64,000 nucleotides of DNA from Sphingomonadales bacterium. GTDB lineage: Bacteria; Bacteroidota; Bacteroidia; Chitinophagales; Chitinophagaceae. The stretch's first letter is position 1; each line of letters starts with the position of its first letter. Location of the stretch: positions 18,767-82,766 of the forward strand of contig VHAT01000005.1 of assembly GCA_016872195.1 (NCBI GenBank). The letters are read 5' to 3'. A program made the translations under genes and the position numbers. The notes beneath the pieces are model-generated. The model was not told the origin of the DNA. It was given only the letters and a program-made list of their open reading frames with translations, and searched no databases. Below, one piece after another: positions 29,174 through 38,197 of this stretch.

Positions 29174-31282
29174 TTGAGTCAGACCGGTCTGCATATTGCG
29201 TTAGTGGGTAATCCCAACAGTGGTAAAAGCTCGCTTTTTAACTGTCTGACCGGACTGCAACAAAAGGTGGGCAATTTTCCGGGGGTAACGGTCGAAAAAA
29301 AACTGGGATCCGCTGTTATTGGAGAGGTTTCGGCCTCTATCATAGACCTGCCTGGCACCTATAGTCTCTATCCAAGAAGGCTCGATGAGTGGGTTACTTA
29401 TCGGGTGGTCATGAACGAAGAGACAGATATTGTTCCCGATCTGATCGTGGTGGTGGTCGACGCCAGCAACCTGAAAAGAAATCTTCTTTTTTGTACCCAA
29501 TTGCTCGATCTGAAGCGACCAGTCGTAGTAGCCCTTACTATGATGGATCTGGCCCGCCAGCGCGGCATCAAGATCGATATTGGAGCGCTGGCTCGTGAAT
29601 TAGGCGTAGCGGTGGTAGCGGTAGATCCTCGAAAAGGAAAGGGGGTAACGGAATTAAAAAAAGCGATCGGGCTTACCTCACAAGGTGCCTATAAAATTCC
29701 TCCCCGCGATTTTATCGATAATCTTAGTTTGGCCCCACTCGCGATTCAAAAAATAAAAGCGATTGCGCCTGATTGCAGTGATTATAAAGCCATTCACCTA
29801 CTTACTCATAACGATTCGTTTGAGTTGCCCGCTTTATTTCAACAGCAGGTGGAGTCCATTAAAAAAGAGGTTGCCTTTACGCCTACTAAAATTCAGGCCG
29901 AAGAGATCTTACAGCGTTATGCCCGTATTCGACAGCTTATGCAGATCGCCGTTGCTGAGCCCGATCCGCTGCAGCGAACCCTGCGTACCGAAAAACTAGA
30001 TACGATCTTGTTGCATCGGCGCTGGGGATATCTGATCTTGCTTTCCGTTTTGTTTTTATTTTTCCAAAGTGTGTTCGTCTTGGCGCAATATCCAATGGAC
30101 TGGATCGAAATGGGAATGGGGCAGTTGGGAGAATGGACGGCAGACCAGTTACCGCCGGGCATGCTAACCGACCTGCTGGTCAACGGTGTCTTAGCCGGGC
30201 TGGGGGGTATTGTAGTATTTGTTCCGCAGATCATGATCTTATTTGGGATCATTACCCTGCTCGAAGATTCGGGTTATATGGCACGCATTAGTTTTTTATC
30301 GGACCGGCTAATGCGCAGTGTAGGGCTCAATGGGAAAAGTGTTATGCCCATGATCAGCGGATTTGCCTGCGCAGTCCCGGCCATTATGAGCACCCGAAAT
30401 ATCGAGAATAGAAAAGAGCGATTACTTACCATCTTGGTTACGCCCCTTATGAGTTGTTCGGCCAGACTGCCGGTCTATACGACCATTACCGGATTGGTAA
30501 TTCCTAATAATTATCTATTGGGGTTTCTTAGCGTACAAGGGTTGGTGTTATTGGGCATGTATATGATGGGCATCATCATGGCAATGCTTGTTTCGTATAT
30601 CGCGAACCTGTTCATTAAAATTCAAGAAAAGAGTTTTTTTATTCTGGAGTTGCCCTCTTACCGTGCGCCCCGCTGGTCCAACATCTTGCCCACGATGCTC
30701 AGCAAGGCCAGGATCTTTGTACTCGATGCAGGTAAGATCATCATGATCATCTCCCTTATTCTTTGGGGCTTGAGTTCCTTTGGTCCGCAAGCGGGCATGC
30801 AGAAAGCGCAGCAACAATACGAAACAGCTGTGTTGTCTGGAATACCGAAAGCACAAGTCGAAAGAGAATATCAAACCGCTAAGCTCGAAAATTCATTCGC
30901 CGGTTTGCTCGGTAAGACCATTGAACCAGTCATTGCCCCCCTTGGCTTTGACTGGAAGATCGGCGTGGCGCTCATCACCTCGTTTGCGGCCCGCGAAGTT
31001 TTTGTGGGAACAATGGCCACGCTCTATAGTGTGGGAGACGACGATAGTCATTTGCTCACCGAAAAAATGCGTGCAGCCCTGCGACCAGACGGTAGTCCTG
31101 TATTTACACTGGCTACCGGGTTATCACTAATGATATTCTATGTGTTCGCCATGCAGTGCATGAGTACGCTGGCGGTAGTAAAAAGAGAAACCAAATCTTG
31201 GAAATGGCCCCTTATTCAACTAGTGTATATGACGGGGCTGGCCTATTTACTAAGTTGGTGCTGCTACTTATTGTTTCGCTGA
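29174..31282 (+). CDS. feoB: Ferrous iron transport protein B
   Basis: About 702 aa. The N-terminal G domain has G1 GNPNSGKSS and G3 DLPGTYSL. The G4 position reads TMMD, with Thr where NxxD Asn is usual. The C-terminal membrane part has the gate motifs (GFACAVPAIMSTR near 395, SCSARLPVYT near 420) and ends in CCYLLFR. FeoB moves Fe2+ through the inner membrane. There is no ATG near the start. TTG at 29174 is preferred to the track's TTG at 29153, which lies in the -7 box, but ATT codons at 29162 and 29165 are also possible. feoA is not adjacent but occurs at 35412. The 3' end overlaps the convergent serine hydrolase by 19 bp. Confidence 0.93.
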   Translation: MSQTGLHIALVGNPNSGKSSLFNCLTGLQQKVGNFPGVTVEKKLGSAVIGEVSASIIDLPGTYSLYPRRLDEWVTYRVVMNEETDIVPDLIVVVVDASNLKRNLLFCTQLLDLKRPVVVALTMMDLARQRGIKIDIGALARELGVAVVAVDPRKGKGVTELKKAIGLTSQGAYKIPPRDFIDNLSLAPLAIQKIKAIAPDCSDYKAIHLLTHNDSFELPALFQQQVESIKKEVAFTPTKIQAEEILQRYARIRQLMQIAVAEPDPLQRTLRTEKLDTILLHRRWGYLILLSVLFLFFQSVFVLAQYPMDWIEMGMGQLGEWTADQLPPGMLTDLLVNGVLAGLGGIVVFVPQIMILFGIITLLEDSGYMARISFLSDRLMRSVGLNGKSVMPMISGFACAVPAIMSTRNIENRKERLLTILVTPLMSCSARLPVYTTITGLVIPNNYLLGFLSVQGLVLLGMYMMGIIMAMLVSYIANLFIKIQEKSFFILELPSYRAPRWSNILPTMLSKARIFVLDAGKIIMIISLILWGLSSFGPQAGMQKAQQQYETAVLSGIPKAQVEREYQTAKLENSFAGLLGKTIEPVIAPLGFDWKIGVALITSFAAREVFVGTMATLYSVGDDDSHLLTEKMRAALRPDGSPVFTLATGLSLMIFYVFAMQCMSTLAVVKRETKSWKWPLIQLVYMTGLAYLLSWCCYLLFR

Positions 31283-32178
31283 TTGATGGGTGGGGTCCAT
31301 TTGTCTTTGGGCTCAAAGTGATCCCATAGCATCGTGGCCATTGATCGCGCCAGGGTCCAAGCCTCATTGTCGTGCGTCCAGCGTTGGTCTATATTGTTCT
31401 TGGTAAAGATGCAAAATACAAAAGGCCTATGAGGGGCGTTCACGATCATGGCCTCGCTGCGCGACGCGTTGACACATCCGTTTTTGCTAAAGACCTCTAT
31501 ATAAGGAGGAAAGCAACCGAGCGATTCATCCTCATCCCAAAAATTGCGGCTCATAGCCCTTAGCATTTTTTCGCTCGCATACGGAGAGAACACCTCTTTG
31601 CGATAGATCCTTTCGAGTAGAAGCCCCAGTTCGGCAGGCGTGGTTTGGCCCCAGCCGTATTGCGTTCTATTCGCTTCGCGACCGGGCGTTCTCGAATTAA
31701 CATAGGTCGACAAGAGTCCTTGTTCATTTAAAAGTTGGTTGATGCGTTGACCCCCGCCAGCTAGCGATTGCAACCAGAGACTGGCTGTATTATCACTGGT
31801 GGTCATCATCAACATAATTATTTTTTTTAGCGCAATCTTTTCGCCGTCCTTGAACGATCCCAAAATATCTTCCCCGGTATACAACAGCGAATCGCGATAA
31901 ACATGCTGACTATCATACTGAAGTTGGCCGTTTTGCACAGCGGCCGTTATCCCTAGTAAAATGGGTACTTTGACAATGCTGGCAGTAGGAAAAATAGTAT
32001 CGGCATGATAGACCGCGATCTTTCCGCTGCGAAGATCCTTAATATAAACACCCACTTCTCCCCGAAATCCCTTTAGGGTAGTTGCGATTTTTGCTTCCAG
32101 TTTTTTATCGTGTGGTTGAGCGATCAGTAGTGTTGATACTGTCAACCCCAAAAGAAAAAAAACGATCAAACGATACAT
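31264..32178 (-). CDS. Class A beta-lactamase-like serine hydrolase
   Basis: 304 aa with a signal peptide (VFFLLGLTVSTLLIAQ). The penicillin-binding fold motifs are S-x-x-K in TASIVKVPI near residue 70, SDN in MTTSDNTAS near 129, and KNG in SKNGCVN near 230 in the KTG position. The usual class A Glu-166 omega-loop motif is not obvious, so genuine beta-lactamase activity is uncertain; a related periplasmic serine hydrolase is equally possible. It starts 3 bp after the M20 gene, so the two are one operon. Confidence 0.85.
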   Translation of the reverse strand: MYRLIVFFLLGLTVSTLLIAQPHDKKLEAKIATTLKGFRGEVGVYIKDLRSGKIAVYHADTIFPTASIVKVPILLGITAAVQNGQLQYDSQHVYRDSLLYTGEDILGSFKDGEKIALKKIIMLMMTTSDNTASLWLQSLAGGGQRINQLLNEQGLLSTYVNSRTPGREANRTQYGWGQTTPAELGLLLERIYRKEVFSPYASEKMLRAMSRNFWDEDESLGCFPPYIEVFSKNGCVNASRSEAMIVNAPHRPFVFCIFTKNNIDQRWTHDNEAWTLARSMATMLWDHFEPKDKWTPPINQRNNK

Positions 32179-32181
32179 GTA

Positions 32182-33489
32182 TTATTTTTTTGGCGTCCGC
32201 ATATAATCCAAGACTAGCGCACAGAATGTTTTAACGCCGGCAGGCATTCCGCTGTTATCAACATAAAAATCGGGTGTGTGATGTGGTGCGGCCTTTCTTG
32301 GATCGTTTCCCTTGGGCATACCCCCTACGGAAAAAAAGAAAGAGGGCGCCTTGGTTCCATAGAAAGAAAAATCTTCGGCGCCGGTAACCCAATTCGTATC
32401 GCCCACATTGGCAGCCCCCAGCGTACGCTCGATGGTAGGTACCATTTGCTTTACGAGTTCGGGAGTATTATAGGTAACCAATGTTTTTGTCTCGATCATG
32501 ACGTCGGCGGTGGCTCCGCTGGCGGCGGCAATAAGAGTGGCGGTCTGTTTGATCTTTTCGTGGACGATCTTTTGCATCTCACTGTCGAGCGTGCGAATGG
32601 TTCCCTGAATAGTACAAGTCTCCGAAATAATATTCTGACGAACCCCTCCATTGATCATACCCACGGTAATAACAACAGGGGCCTTGGTCAATTCCATCTG
32701 GCGACTTACGATACTCTGTAATCCACCGATGATCTGGGCCGATATCTGAATGGGATCCACACCGCGCCAAGGTTGTGAACCATGGCTACCCTTTCCATTT
32801 ACTTTTATTGAAAACCAATCTGCCGCGGCCATAAAGGCGCCCGGCTTGTAAAGCACCTTGCCCGCCTCTAGTTCGGAAGAAATGTGCATACCAAAGATCA
32901 CGTCTACCTTCGGGTTGTCCATCACTCCTTCTTTAACCATTAAGGGTGCGCCACCCTCCTCTCCCTCGGGAGCCCCTTCTTCGGCAGGTTGAAAAATAAA
33001 TTTTACACTGCCTTGTAATTGATCTTTCATAGAGGCTAATACCTCGGCAGTTGCCATCAACATAGCCACATGGGTATCGTGGCCGCAGGCGTGCATGACC
33101 CCAACTTCGTTACCATTATAAATGGCCCTTTCTTTAGAAGCATACGAAAGAGGTGCTCGCTCGGTAATTGGAAGGGCATCCATATCGGCACGCAATCCGA
33201 TACAAGGTCCTGGTTTGGCGCCCCGTAACAGACCTACCACACCGGTTTTGCCCACCCCCTCGGTTACTTCGATGCCCAAGGAGCGAAGATGGTCCGCCAC
33301 CAGACGGGCTGTTTTTACTTCACGATTCCCTAATTCGGGATATTGGTGAATGCGCTCACGCCACGCATTGGTCTTTTGTTGTAGAGCATCGGCTTTTGCA
33401 AAAGCAATGCTATTAAGATCGGTTGTTTTTTGCGCGCTAGATAAAAGAGTGATAGAGAACAGGCAAAATAAAAGGGTAGCTTTTTTCAC
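32182..33489 (-). CDS. M20-family amidohydrolase, secreted
   Basis: 435 aa, beginning with a GTG that leads directly into a signal peptide (LLFCLFSITLLSSAQ). Two-metal M20 motifs: ADMDALPI near 103, HACGHDTHVAM near 134, and QPAEEGAPEGE near 168. Homologues hydrolyse N-acyl amino acids or hippurate-like amides; with a signal peptide it acts in the periplasm or outside. It is followed closely by the beta-lactamase-like gene, which suggests a shared role in degrading amide or peptide substrates, though this is only inference. Confidence 0.9.
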   Translation of the reverse strand: MKKATLLFCLFSITLLSSAQKTTDLNSIAFAKADALQQKTNAWRERIHQYPELGNREVKTARLVADHLRSLGIEVTEGVGKTGVVGLLRGAKPGPCIGLRADMDALPITERAPLSYASKERAIYNGNEVGVMHACGHDTHVAMLMATAEVLASMKDQLQGSVKFIFQPAEEGAPEGEEGGAPLMVKEGVMDNPKVDVIFGMHISSELEAGKVLYKPGAFMAAADWFSIKVNGKGSHGSQPWRGVDPIQISAQIIGGLQSIVSRQMELTKAPVVITVGMINGGVRQNIISETCTIQGTIRTLDSEMQKIVHEKIKQTATLIAAASGATADVMIETKTLVTYNTPELVKQMVPTIERTLGAANVGDTNWVTGAEDFSFYGTKAPSFFFSVGGMPKGNDPRKAAPHHTPDFYVDNSGMPAGVKTFCALVLDYMRTPKK

Positions 33490-33554
33490 AATTCGGTGGT
33501 TTGATGTGAAATTACACCAATTGATTCTTTTTCTACCCTTCGACCGACCCGGTC

Positions 33555-33586
33555 TTTGCTGATTAGCGCAGAATATTTTATATTTT
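33555..33586 (+). promoter_or_regulatory. Candidate promoter of chrA
   Basis: TTTG at 33555-33558 and TATATTTT at 33579-33586 are 20 bases apart, the standard Bacteroidota spacing. The -7 box has one mismatch (final G is T). The ATG is 10 bases further on. Confidence 0.5.
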
Positions 33587-33595
33587 TAAAGCACC

Positions 33596-34834
33596 ATGCT
33601 GCTTCGACACCTCCCCTTTTTACGGGCTGTTTTTTGGCACAGTATTTCTGCTTTTGGCGGACCGCAGGCACATCTGGGGATGATGTTAAAGACCTTTGTT
33701 CAAAAAACCCCCTATGTAACAGAAGAAGAACTGATGGAATACAACGCATTTTGTCAGTTGCTTCCCGGCGCATCCTCTACTCAAACGCTGGCCCTGATCG
33801 GATATAAGCGCGGTGGGGTGCTGTTAGCGTCGCTAACCTTGTTGATATGGATCCTTCCGGCCAGTATTCTCATGGGTGCTTTTTCTTTTTTGCTGGTCAG
33901 CTTAGAGGGCCAGGAGGCCCAATTCGAAATTTTCCGCTTTATTCCCCCTATGGCAGCCGGTTTTTTGGCTTTTTCGATTTTGAGAATTTTTCCGTTGTCT
34001 ATAAAAAATCCGATCACCTGGGTGATCATGCTGGTAAGCGCGGCCGCCACCGGCGTTTTGTTTGGCCGACCCTGGCTAGTGCCCTTGTTGATTGTGGTAG
34101 GTGGCATTGCCACGAACTTAAGTACCCGACGTATTCCGCAAGGCGCCGACAAACCCAAGGCTGTTCGTTGGTGGAATTTTTGGCTCTTCGGAATTATTTT
34201 TATTGCCGCCGGTATTCTCAGCGAAACCGCCCGCACCAACAACTGGGATGAGCGAAAGCCCATCAACCTTTTTGAAAACACTTATCGCCTTGGAAGTTTT
34301 GTTTTCGGGGGCGGACAAGTATTACTACCGATGATGTACGAACAGTGGAGTGTTCGACCCGCCAATGTAAAAGAAAAAAATCCCAATGCCATTCAGATCG
34401 ATCAAGATAAATTATATACCGGTATGGGGATCGTTCAAGCCGTTCCGGGACCTGTGTTTTCAGTCGCTTCATTTACGGGTGGCTTGGCTTTAAAAGACCA
34501 GGGAAGCGCAATGCAATTATTGGGTTGTCTGATTGGCACTATCGCCATTTTTTTACCCAGCGCCCTATTGGTCTTGTTCTTTTATCCTGTTTGGCACAAC
34601 CTAAAAAAATATGCGGTCGTATATCGCTCGCTCGAGGGGATCAATGCGGCGGTGGTGGGGATCATGATCGCCTCTACCCTTTATATTTCAAAAGATATTT
34701 CATTGACAGACGGTAATGTGATCAGTAGTATCAATCTGCTGGTAATACTGGCTACGGTCTTGTTGCTGCGCTTTACCAATACTTTTTCGGCATTGATCGT
34801 TTTGATTTGTCTGGCGCTGGGTTATTTTTTATAA
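33596..34834 (+). CDS. chrA: Chromate transporter (CHR family), two-domain form
   Basis: 412 aa, the length of the fused two-domain CHR type. Each half starts with the same motif: [14 protein letters not shown] near residue 20 and [15 protein letters not shown] near 230, with [12 protein letters not shown] and [13 protein letters not shown] as paired PG motifs. About ten membrane segments. CHR proteins are proposed to export chromate with proton or sulfate exchange, but many act on unknown anions. The 3' end overlaps the convergent nadD by 13 bp. Confidence 0.92.
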   Translation: MLLRHLPFLRAVFWHSISAFGGPQAHLGMMLKTFVQKTPYVTEEELMEYNAFCQLLPGASSTQTLALIGYKRGGVLLASLTLLIWILPASILMGAFSFLLVSLEGQEAQFEIFRFIPPMAAGFLAFSILRIFPLSIKNPITWVIMLVSAAATGVLFGRPWLVPLLIVVGGIATNLSTRRIPQGADKPKAVRWWNFWLFGIIFIAAGILSETARTNNWDERKPINLFENTYRLGSFVFGGGQVLLPMMYEQWSVRPANVKEKNPNAIQIDQDKLYTGMGIVQAVPGPVFSVASFTGGLALKDQGSAMQLLGCLIGTIAIFLPSALLVLFFYPVWHNLKKYAVVYRSLEGINAAVVGIMIASTLYISKDISLTDGNVISSINLLVILATVLLLRFTNTFSALIVLICLALGYFL

Positions 34835-35394
34835 TACCCGCCTCTTTCTATTTCTTCTATGACCACATCGGGCAACATGTAGCGAATTGATTTTCCCTTC
34901 GCGATACAATCACGTATATAAGTAGAAGAGAGTTGAAGTATCGGGGCATCAATAACCCTGGCCTTAGCCCCCAACAACTCTTCGGCCTTGTAACCCAGCC
35001 GAGGATAAACGAATATTTCGTATTCCTTAATAAGTGTTTGATAGTTTTTCCAGCGAGGCAGATTCTGAAAACTATCTGCTCCCATGATGATACAAAATTC
35101 GTTTTGCGGATATTTTTCTTTCAAGTACAACAGTGTATCGATCGTATAAGAGGGTTTAGGAAGCGAAAACTCAATATCGCTTGCTTTGATCCGGCTGTCG
35201 TGCTCGGTGGCCAGGGTTACCAGGTGCAGGCGATGATAGGCGTCAAGTAGCGTATTCTCTTTTTTCAGCGGATTTTGCGGCGATACCACCATCCAGACCT
35301 TTTCTATATCGGTCTCATTCAAAACATAATTGGCCACAATCAGATGACCCTGGTGAATGGGATTAAAGGAACCGAAATAGAGGCCAATTTTCAT
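34822..35394 (-). CDS. nadD: Nicotinate-nucleotide adenylyltransferase
   Basis: 190 aa. N-terminal nucleotidyltransferase motif [14 protein letters not shown], and C-terminal [13 protein letters not shown], match NadD. It makes deamido-NAD from nicotinate mononucleotide, a step shared by salvage and de novo NAD synthesis. nadA lies 9 kb away in the same window. It is probably the second gene after the feoA-like gene (17-bp gap) on the minus strand. Confidence 0.95.
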   Translation of the reverse strand: MKIGLYFGSFNPIHQGHLIVANYVLNETDIEKVWMVVSPQNPLKKENTLLDAYHRLHLVTLATEHDSRIKASDIEFSLPKPSYTIDTLLYLKEKYPQNEFCIIMGADSFQNLPRWKNYQTLIKEYEIFVYPRLGYKAEELLGAKARVIDAPILQLSSTYIRDCIAKGKSIRYMLPDVVIEEIERGGYYKK

Positions 35395-35411
35395 TTATAA
35401 TACAATTATTA

Positions 35412-35642
35412 TCAATTGATTAAGTCGACAAAAATGGCATCGGCTTCGTTGATTCGCAGGCTTAGATGATATCCTGCTACCGATACAGAAAGGGGGTCGC
35501 CCAAGGGGGCTATTTGCTCTACCAAGATGGTCTCGCCCGGAACACAGCCCATTTCCATGAGTTTTAGAAATATATCGTTGTTTTGAAACTCCTTTATTAC
35601 TCCCGACTGGCCCGGCTTGAGTTCAGATAATCGACACACCAT
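35412..35642 (-). CDS. feoA: FeoA-domain protein
   Basis: 76 aa from ATG 35642 (MVCRLSELKPGQSGVI), chosen because a -7 box lies just upstream and the longer track start overlaps it. The SH3-like FeoA signature is LKLMEMGCVPGETILVEQIAPLGDPLSVSVAGYHLSLRINEADAI. It is a stand-alone FeoA that presumably helps FeoB (29174), unusually separated by 4 kb. It is followed by nadD. Confidence 0.88.
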   Translation of the reverse strand: MVCRLSELKPGQSGVIKEFQNNDIFLKLMEMGCVPGETILVEQIAPLGDPLSVSVAGYHLSLRINEADAIFVDLIN

Positions 35643-35660
35643 GATCCGAATATTATTTTG

Positions 35661-35668
35661 CAAAGCTA
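35661..35668 (-). promoter_or_regulatory. -7 promoter box for feoA-nadD
   Basis: Plus-strand CAAAGCTA is minus-strand TAGCTTTG, a perfect -7 box 19 bases before ATG 35642. It lies in the short divergent gap to ybeY. Confidence 0.6.
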
Positions 35669-35707
35669 CCCTTGTTGAGTGGTATTTCTTTACGATTTTT
35701 GATATTG

Positions 35708-36226
35708 ATGAGCTCAGAATCAAAAGTTTATTTCTTCTTCGAGAAACGGGGGTTCTCCTTAACTAAAAGGGCCTTGCTAAAGTCTTTTATTGAAACACTG
35801 TTTAAGAAAGAGAAAACCCCACTTGAGTCGATTAATTATGTTTTTTGCTCCGACAAAAGACTTTTAGAGATAAATAGGGGCTACCTACGCCACGATTATT
35901 ACACCGATATTATAAGTTTTGACCTTTCTGGGCACGGCGAACCCCCGCACAAGGCTGGCTCACCAGCAAGGGCTTCCGGAAATCGCAAGGTAAAGGGGGC
36001 GCCAGGTAAGGTGGCGGAGATCTATATAAGCGTAGACCGGGTTAGAGCTAATGCGAAAAAGATGGGTGTCTCCTTTAGTAATGAGCTACACCGGGTAATC
36101 TTTCATGGCGCGCTCCATATTTGTGGCTATAAAGACAAAAAAGTATCAGAAAGGCTCACAATGCGTAAAAAGGAGGATCAATACCTTGTCTTATGGGGGT
36201 TTGTTCCACGTGGAACAAGGGCATAA
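35708..36226 (+). CDS. ybeY: Endoribonuclease YbeY (16S rRNA maturation)
   Basis: 172 aa from ATG 35708; the track start is a TTG before it. Signatures: INYVFCSDKRLLEINRGYLRHDYYTDIISFDL near 38-70 and the metal site HRVIFHGALHICGYKD near 135-150. The third His of the classical motif is replaced (GYKD), as I recall for other Bacteroidota YbeY. An unusual basic, Pro/Gly-rich insert of about 25 residues (from GHGEPPHK to APGK) separates two core strands. The last codons (VPRGTRA) are made from a parS palindrome. YbeY is needed for 16S rRNA 3' processing and ribosome quality control. Confidence 0.9.
   Translation: MSSESKVYFFFEKRGFSLTKRALLKSFIETLFKKEKTPLESINYVFCSDKRLLEINRGYLRHDYYTDIISFDLSGHGEPPHKAGSPARASGNRKVKGAPGKVAEIYISVDRVRANAKKMGVSFSNELHRVIFHGALHICGYKDKKVSERLTMRKKEDQYLVLWGFVPRGTRA
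36201..36218. promoter_or_regulatory. parS-like centromere site (ParB binding palindrome)
   Basis: TTGTTCCACGTGGAACAA is a perfect 18-bp palindrome whose 16-bp core TGTTCCACGTGGAACA is the form known as parS in Pseudomonas and differs from the Bacillus parS consensus by two symmetric bases. It lies in-frame in the last codons of ybeY. No second perfect copy was seen elsewhere in the window. Confidence 0.75.
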
Positions 36227-36289
36227 TGGTTTAATACATACTCCGGCATTTAATAGGTGTCTCCCCGCAACCCATAGGCGCTTTCGCGT

Positions 36290-36297
36290 TATCTTTG
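36290..36297 (+). promoter_or_regulatory. -7 promoter box for mnmG
   Basis: TATCTTTG is a perfect TAnnTTTG box ending six bases before the ATG at 36304. Transcription from it would start at or within a few bases of the start codon, giving a leaderless or nearly leaderless mRNA. Confidence 0.6.
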
Positions 36298-36303
36298 CAG
36301 CGC

Positions 36304-38166
36304 ATGTTCAAAGAATACGATGTTATTGTGGTTGGAGCCGGTCATGCCGGCTGCGAGGCGGCGGCTGCCGCCGCCAATATGGGCTCTTCTACCCTATTGG
36401 TTACCATGAATATGCAAACTATTGCCCAAATGAGTTGCAATCCCGCGATGGGCGGCATTGCGAAGGGTCAAATTGTAAGAGAAATTGATGCCCTGGGCGG
36501 CTATTCGGGTATCGTAACAGATCTATCTACCATTCAGTTTAGGATGCTCAACCGGAGCAAGGGTCCCGCCATGTGGAGCCCGCGTGCTCAAAACGACAGA
36601 ATGCTTTTTCACCTGAAATGGCGTGAAATGCTTGAAAATACCACCAACTTAGACTTCTATCAAGATATGGTGGTGGGATTATTGATCAAAGGGTCTGTTT
36701 GCTACGGCGTAAGAACGGGCCTGGGTCACGAGATTAAAGCAAAGTCGGTCGTTTTGACCAACGGAACCTTTTTGAATGGAATCGTGCACATTGGTGAAAA
36801 GAATTTTGGGGGCGGCAGAATGGCGGAAAAAGCAGCTACGGGAATTACAGAACAGCTTGTAAATCATGGGTTTGAAAGTGATCGCCTTAAAACAGGAACC
36901 CCCCCTCGAATAGACGGCAGAAGCTTGGACTATACTAAAATGGAGGAGCAGCCTGGTGATGAGCTAGTCACTGGGTTTTCGTACACCGAAACACCGAAAC
37001 CCACAAAACAAAGAAGCTGCTGGATCGCTTACACCAATAATGATGTACACGAAAAACTCAAATCGGGTTTTGATCGCAGCCCCATGTTCGCCGGACGTAT
37101 AGATGGTGTTGGCCCCCGTTACTGTCCCAGCATAGAAGACAAGATCAATCGCTTTGCCGAAAGAGATCGGCACCAGCTTTTTATTGAGCCAGAGGGGTGG
37201 AATACGGTGGAAATCTATGTAAATGGGTTTTCAACCTCGCTTCCAGAAGAGGTTCAATACGATGCTCTTCGTAAAATTAATGGTTTTGAAAACGTTAAGA
37301 TGTTCAGGCCGGGGTATGCAATAGAATATGATTTTTTTCCACCCACCCAGTTGAACTACTCCCTCGAAACAAAGCTCCTTAAAAACCTGTTTTTTGCAGG
37401 ACAAATTAACGGTACGACCGGATACGAAGAGGCGGCTTGTCAAGGCTTGATGGCTGGTATCAACGCGCATCGATCAGCGAAAAACCTCGAGCCTGTAATT
37501 TTAAAAAGAAGTGAGGCCTATATCGGGGTCTTGATCGACGACCTGATCAGCAAAGGAACACAAGAGCCCTATCGCATGTTTACTTCACGGGCAGAATTCA
37601 GAACCTTGCTACGGCAAGACAATGCCGATCTGCGTTTGACCGATATCAGTTTTGCCTGGGGCTTAGCCACTAGAGACAGAACGGAAAAAGTACAAACAAA
37701 AAAAGAGGAGATTGAAAAAATTAAAAAAATTCTCTTCTCGTTATCGCTCGAACCGCAAGAAGTAAATGGTTGGCTACAACAAAAAAATTCGGCGCCCATA
37801 ACAGAAAAACAAAAGGCGCAAAAGATCTTATTGCGCCCCGACGTATCGCTCGAAGAGTTTGCTACATCCATACAAAAAGTTGGAGATGCCCTGTTTTCGT
37901 TTACAAAAGAAAGTATAGGACAAGCCTCTATACAGATCAAGTACGAAGTATATATAGAGAAAGAAAAAGAGCTGGTGCAGCGGATGGCACAACTAGAAGA
38001 GTTGGAGATCCCAGAAAGCTTCGACTACTTGAAGCTTTCCTCGTTGGGCAACGAGGCGCGTGAAAAACTAATTCGGGTGCGGCCAAGAACGCTCGGGCAG
38101 GCGAGTCGTATTTCGGGAATTAATCCCAGTGATGTGCAGATACTAATGGTATATATGGGCCGCTAG
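36304..38166 (+). CDS. mnmG: tRNA uridine-5-carboxymethylaminomethyl modification enzyme, FAD subunit
   Basis: 620 aa from ATG 36304; the track's TTG overlaps the -7 box. FAD-binding GAGHAGCEAAAAAANMG at the N-terminus, SCNPAMGGIAKG near 45 (substrate-binding loop), CPSIEDKI near 278, GYEEAACQGL near 378, and the C-terminal helical domain (YLKLSSLGNEAREKL). With MnmE it installs cmnm5 at the wobble uridine of tRNAs, the same base that MnmH selenates. It is often close to oriC in bacteria, in agreement with the parS site upstream. Confidence 0.97.
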   Translation: MFKEYDVIVVGAGHAGCEAAAAAANMGSSTLLVTMNMQTIAQMSCNPAMGGIAKGQIVREIDALGGYSGIVTDLSTIQFRMLNRSKGPAMWSPRAQNDRMLFHLKWREMLENTTNLDFYQDMVVGLLIKGSVCYGVRTGLGHEIKAKSVVLTNGTFLNGIVHIGEKNFGGGRMAEKAATGITEQLVNHGFESDRLKTGTPPRIDGRSLDYTKMEEQPGDELVTGFSYTETPKPTKQRSCWIAYTNNDVHEKLKSGFDRSPMFAGRIDGVGPRYCPSIEDKINRFAERDRHQLFIEPEGWNTVEIYVNGFSTSLPEEVQYDALRKINGFENVKMFRPGYAIEYDFFPPTQLNYSLETKLLKNLFFAGQINGTTGYEEAACQGLMAGINAHRSAKNLEPVILKRSEAYIGVLIDDLISKGTQEPYRMFTSRAEFRTLLRQDNADLRLTDISFAWGLATRDRTEKVQTKKEEIEKIKKILFSLSLEPQEVNGWLQQKNSAPITEKQKAQKILLRPDVSLEEFATSIQKVGDALFSFTKESIGQASIQIKYEVYIEKEKELVQRMAQLEELEIPESFDYLKLSSLGNEAREKLIRVRPRTLGQASRISGINPSDVQILMVYMGR

Positions 38167-38197
38167 TCTATTCTATACAATATATCCTATACGACAA

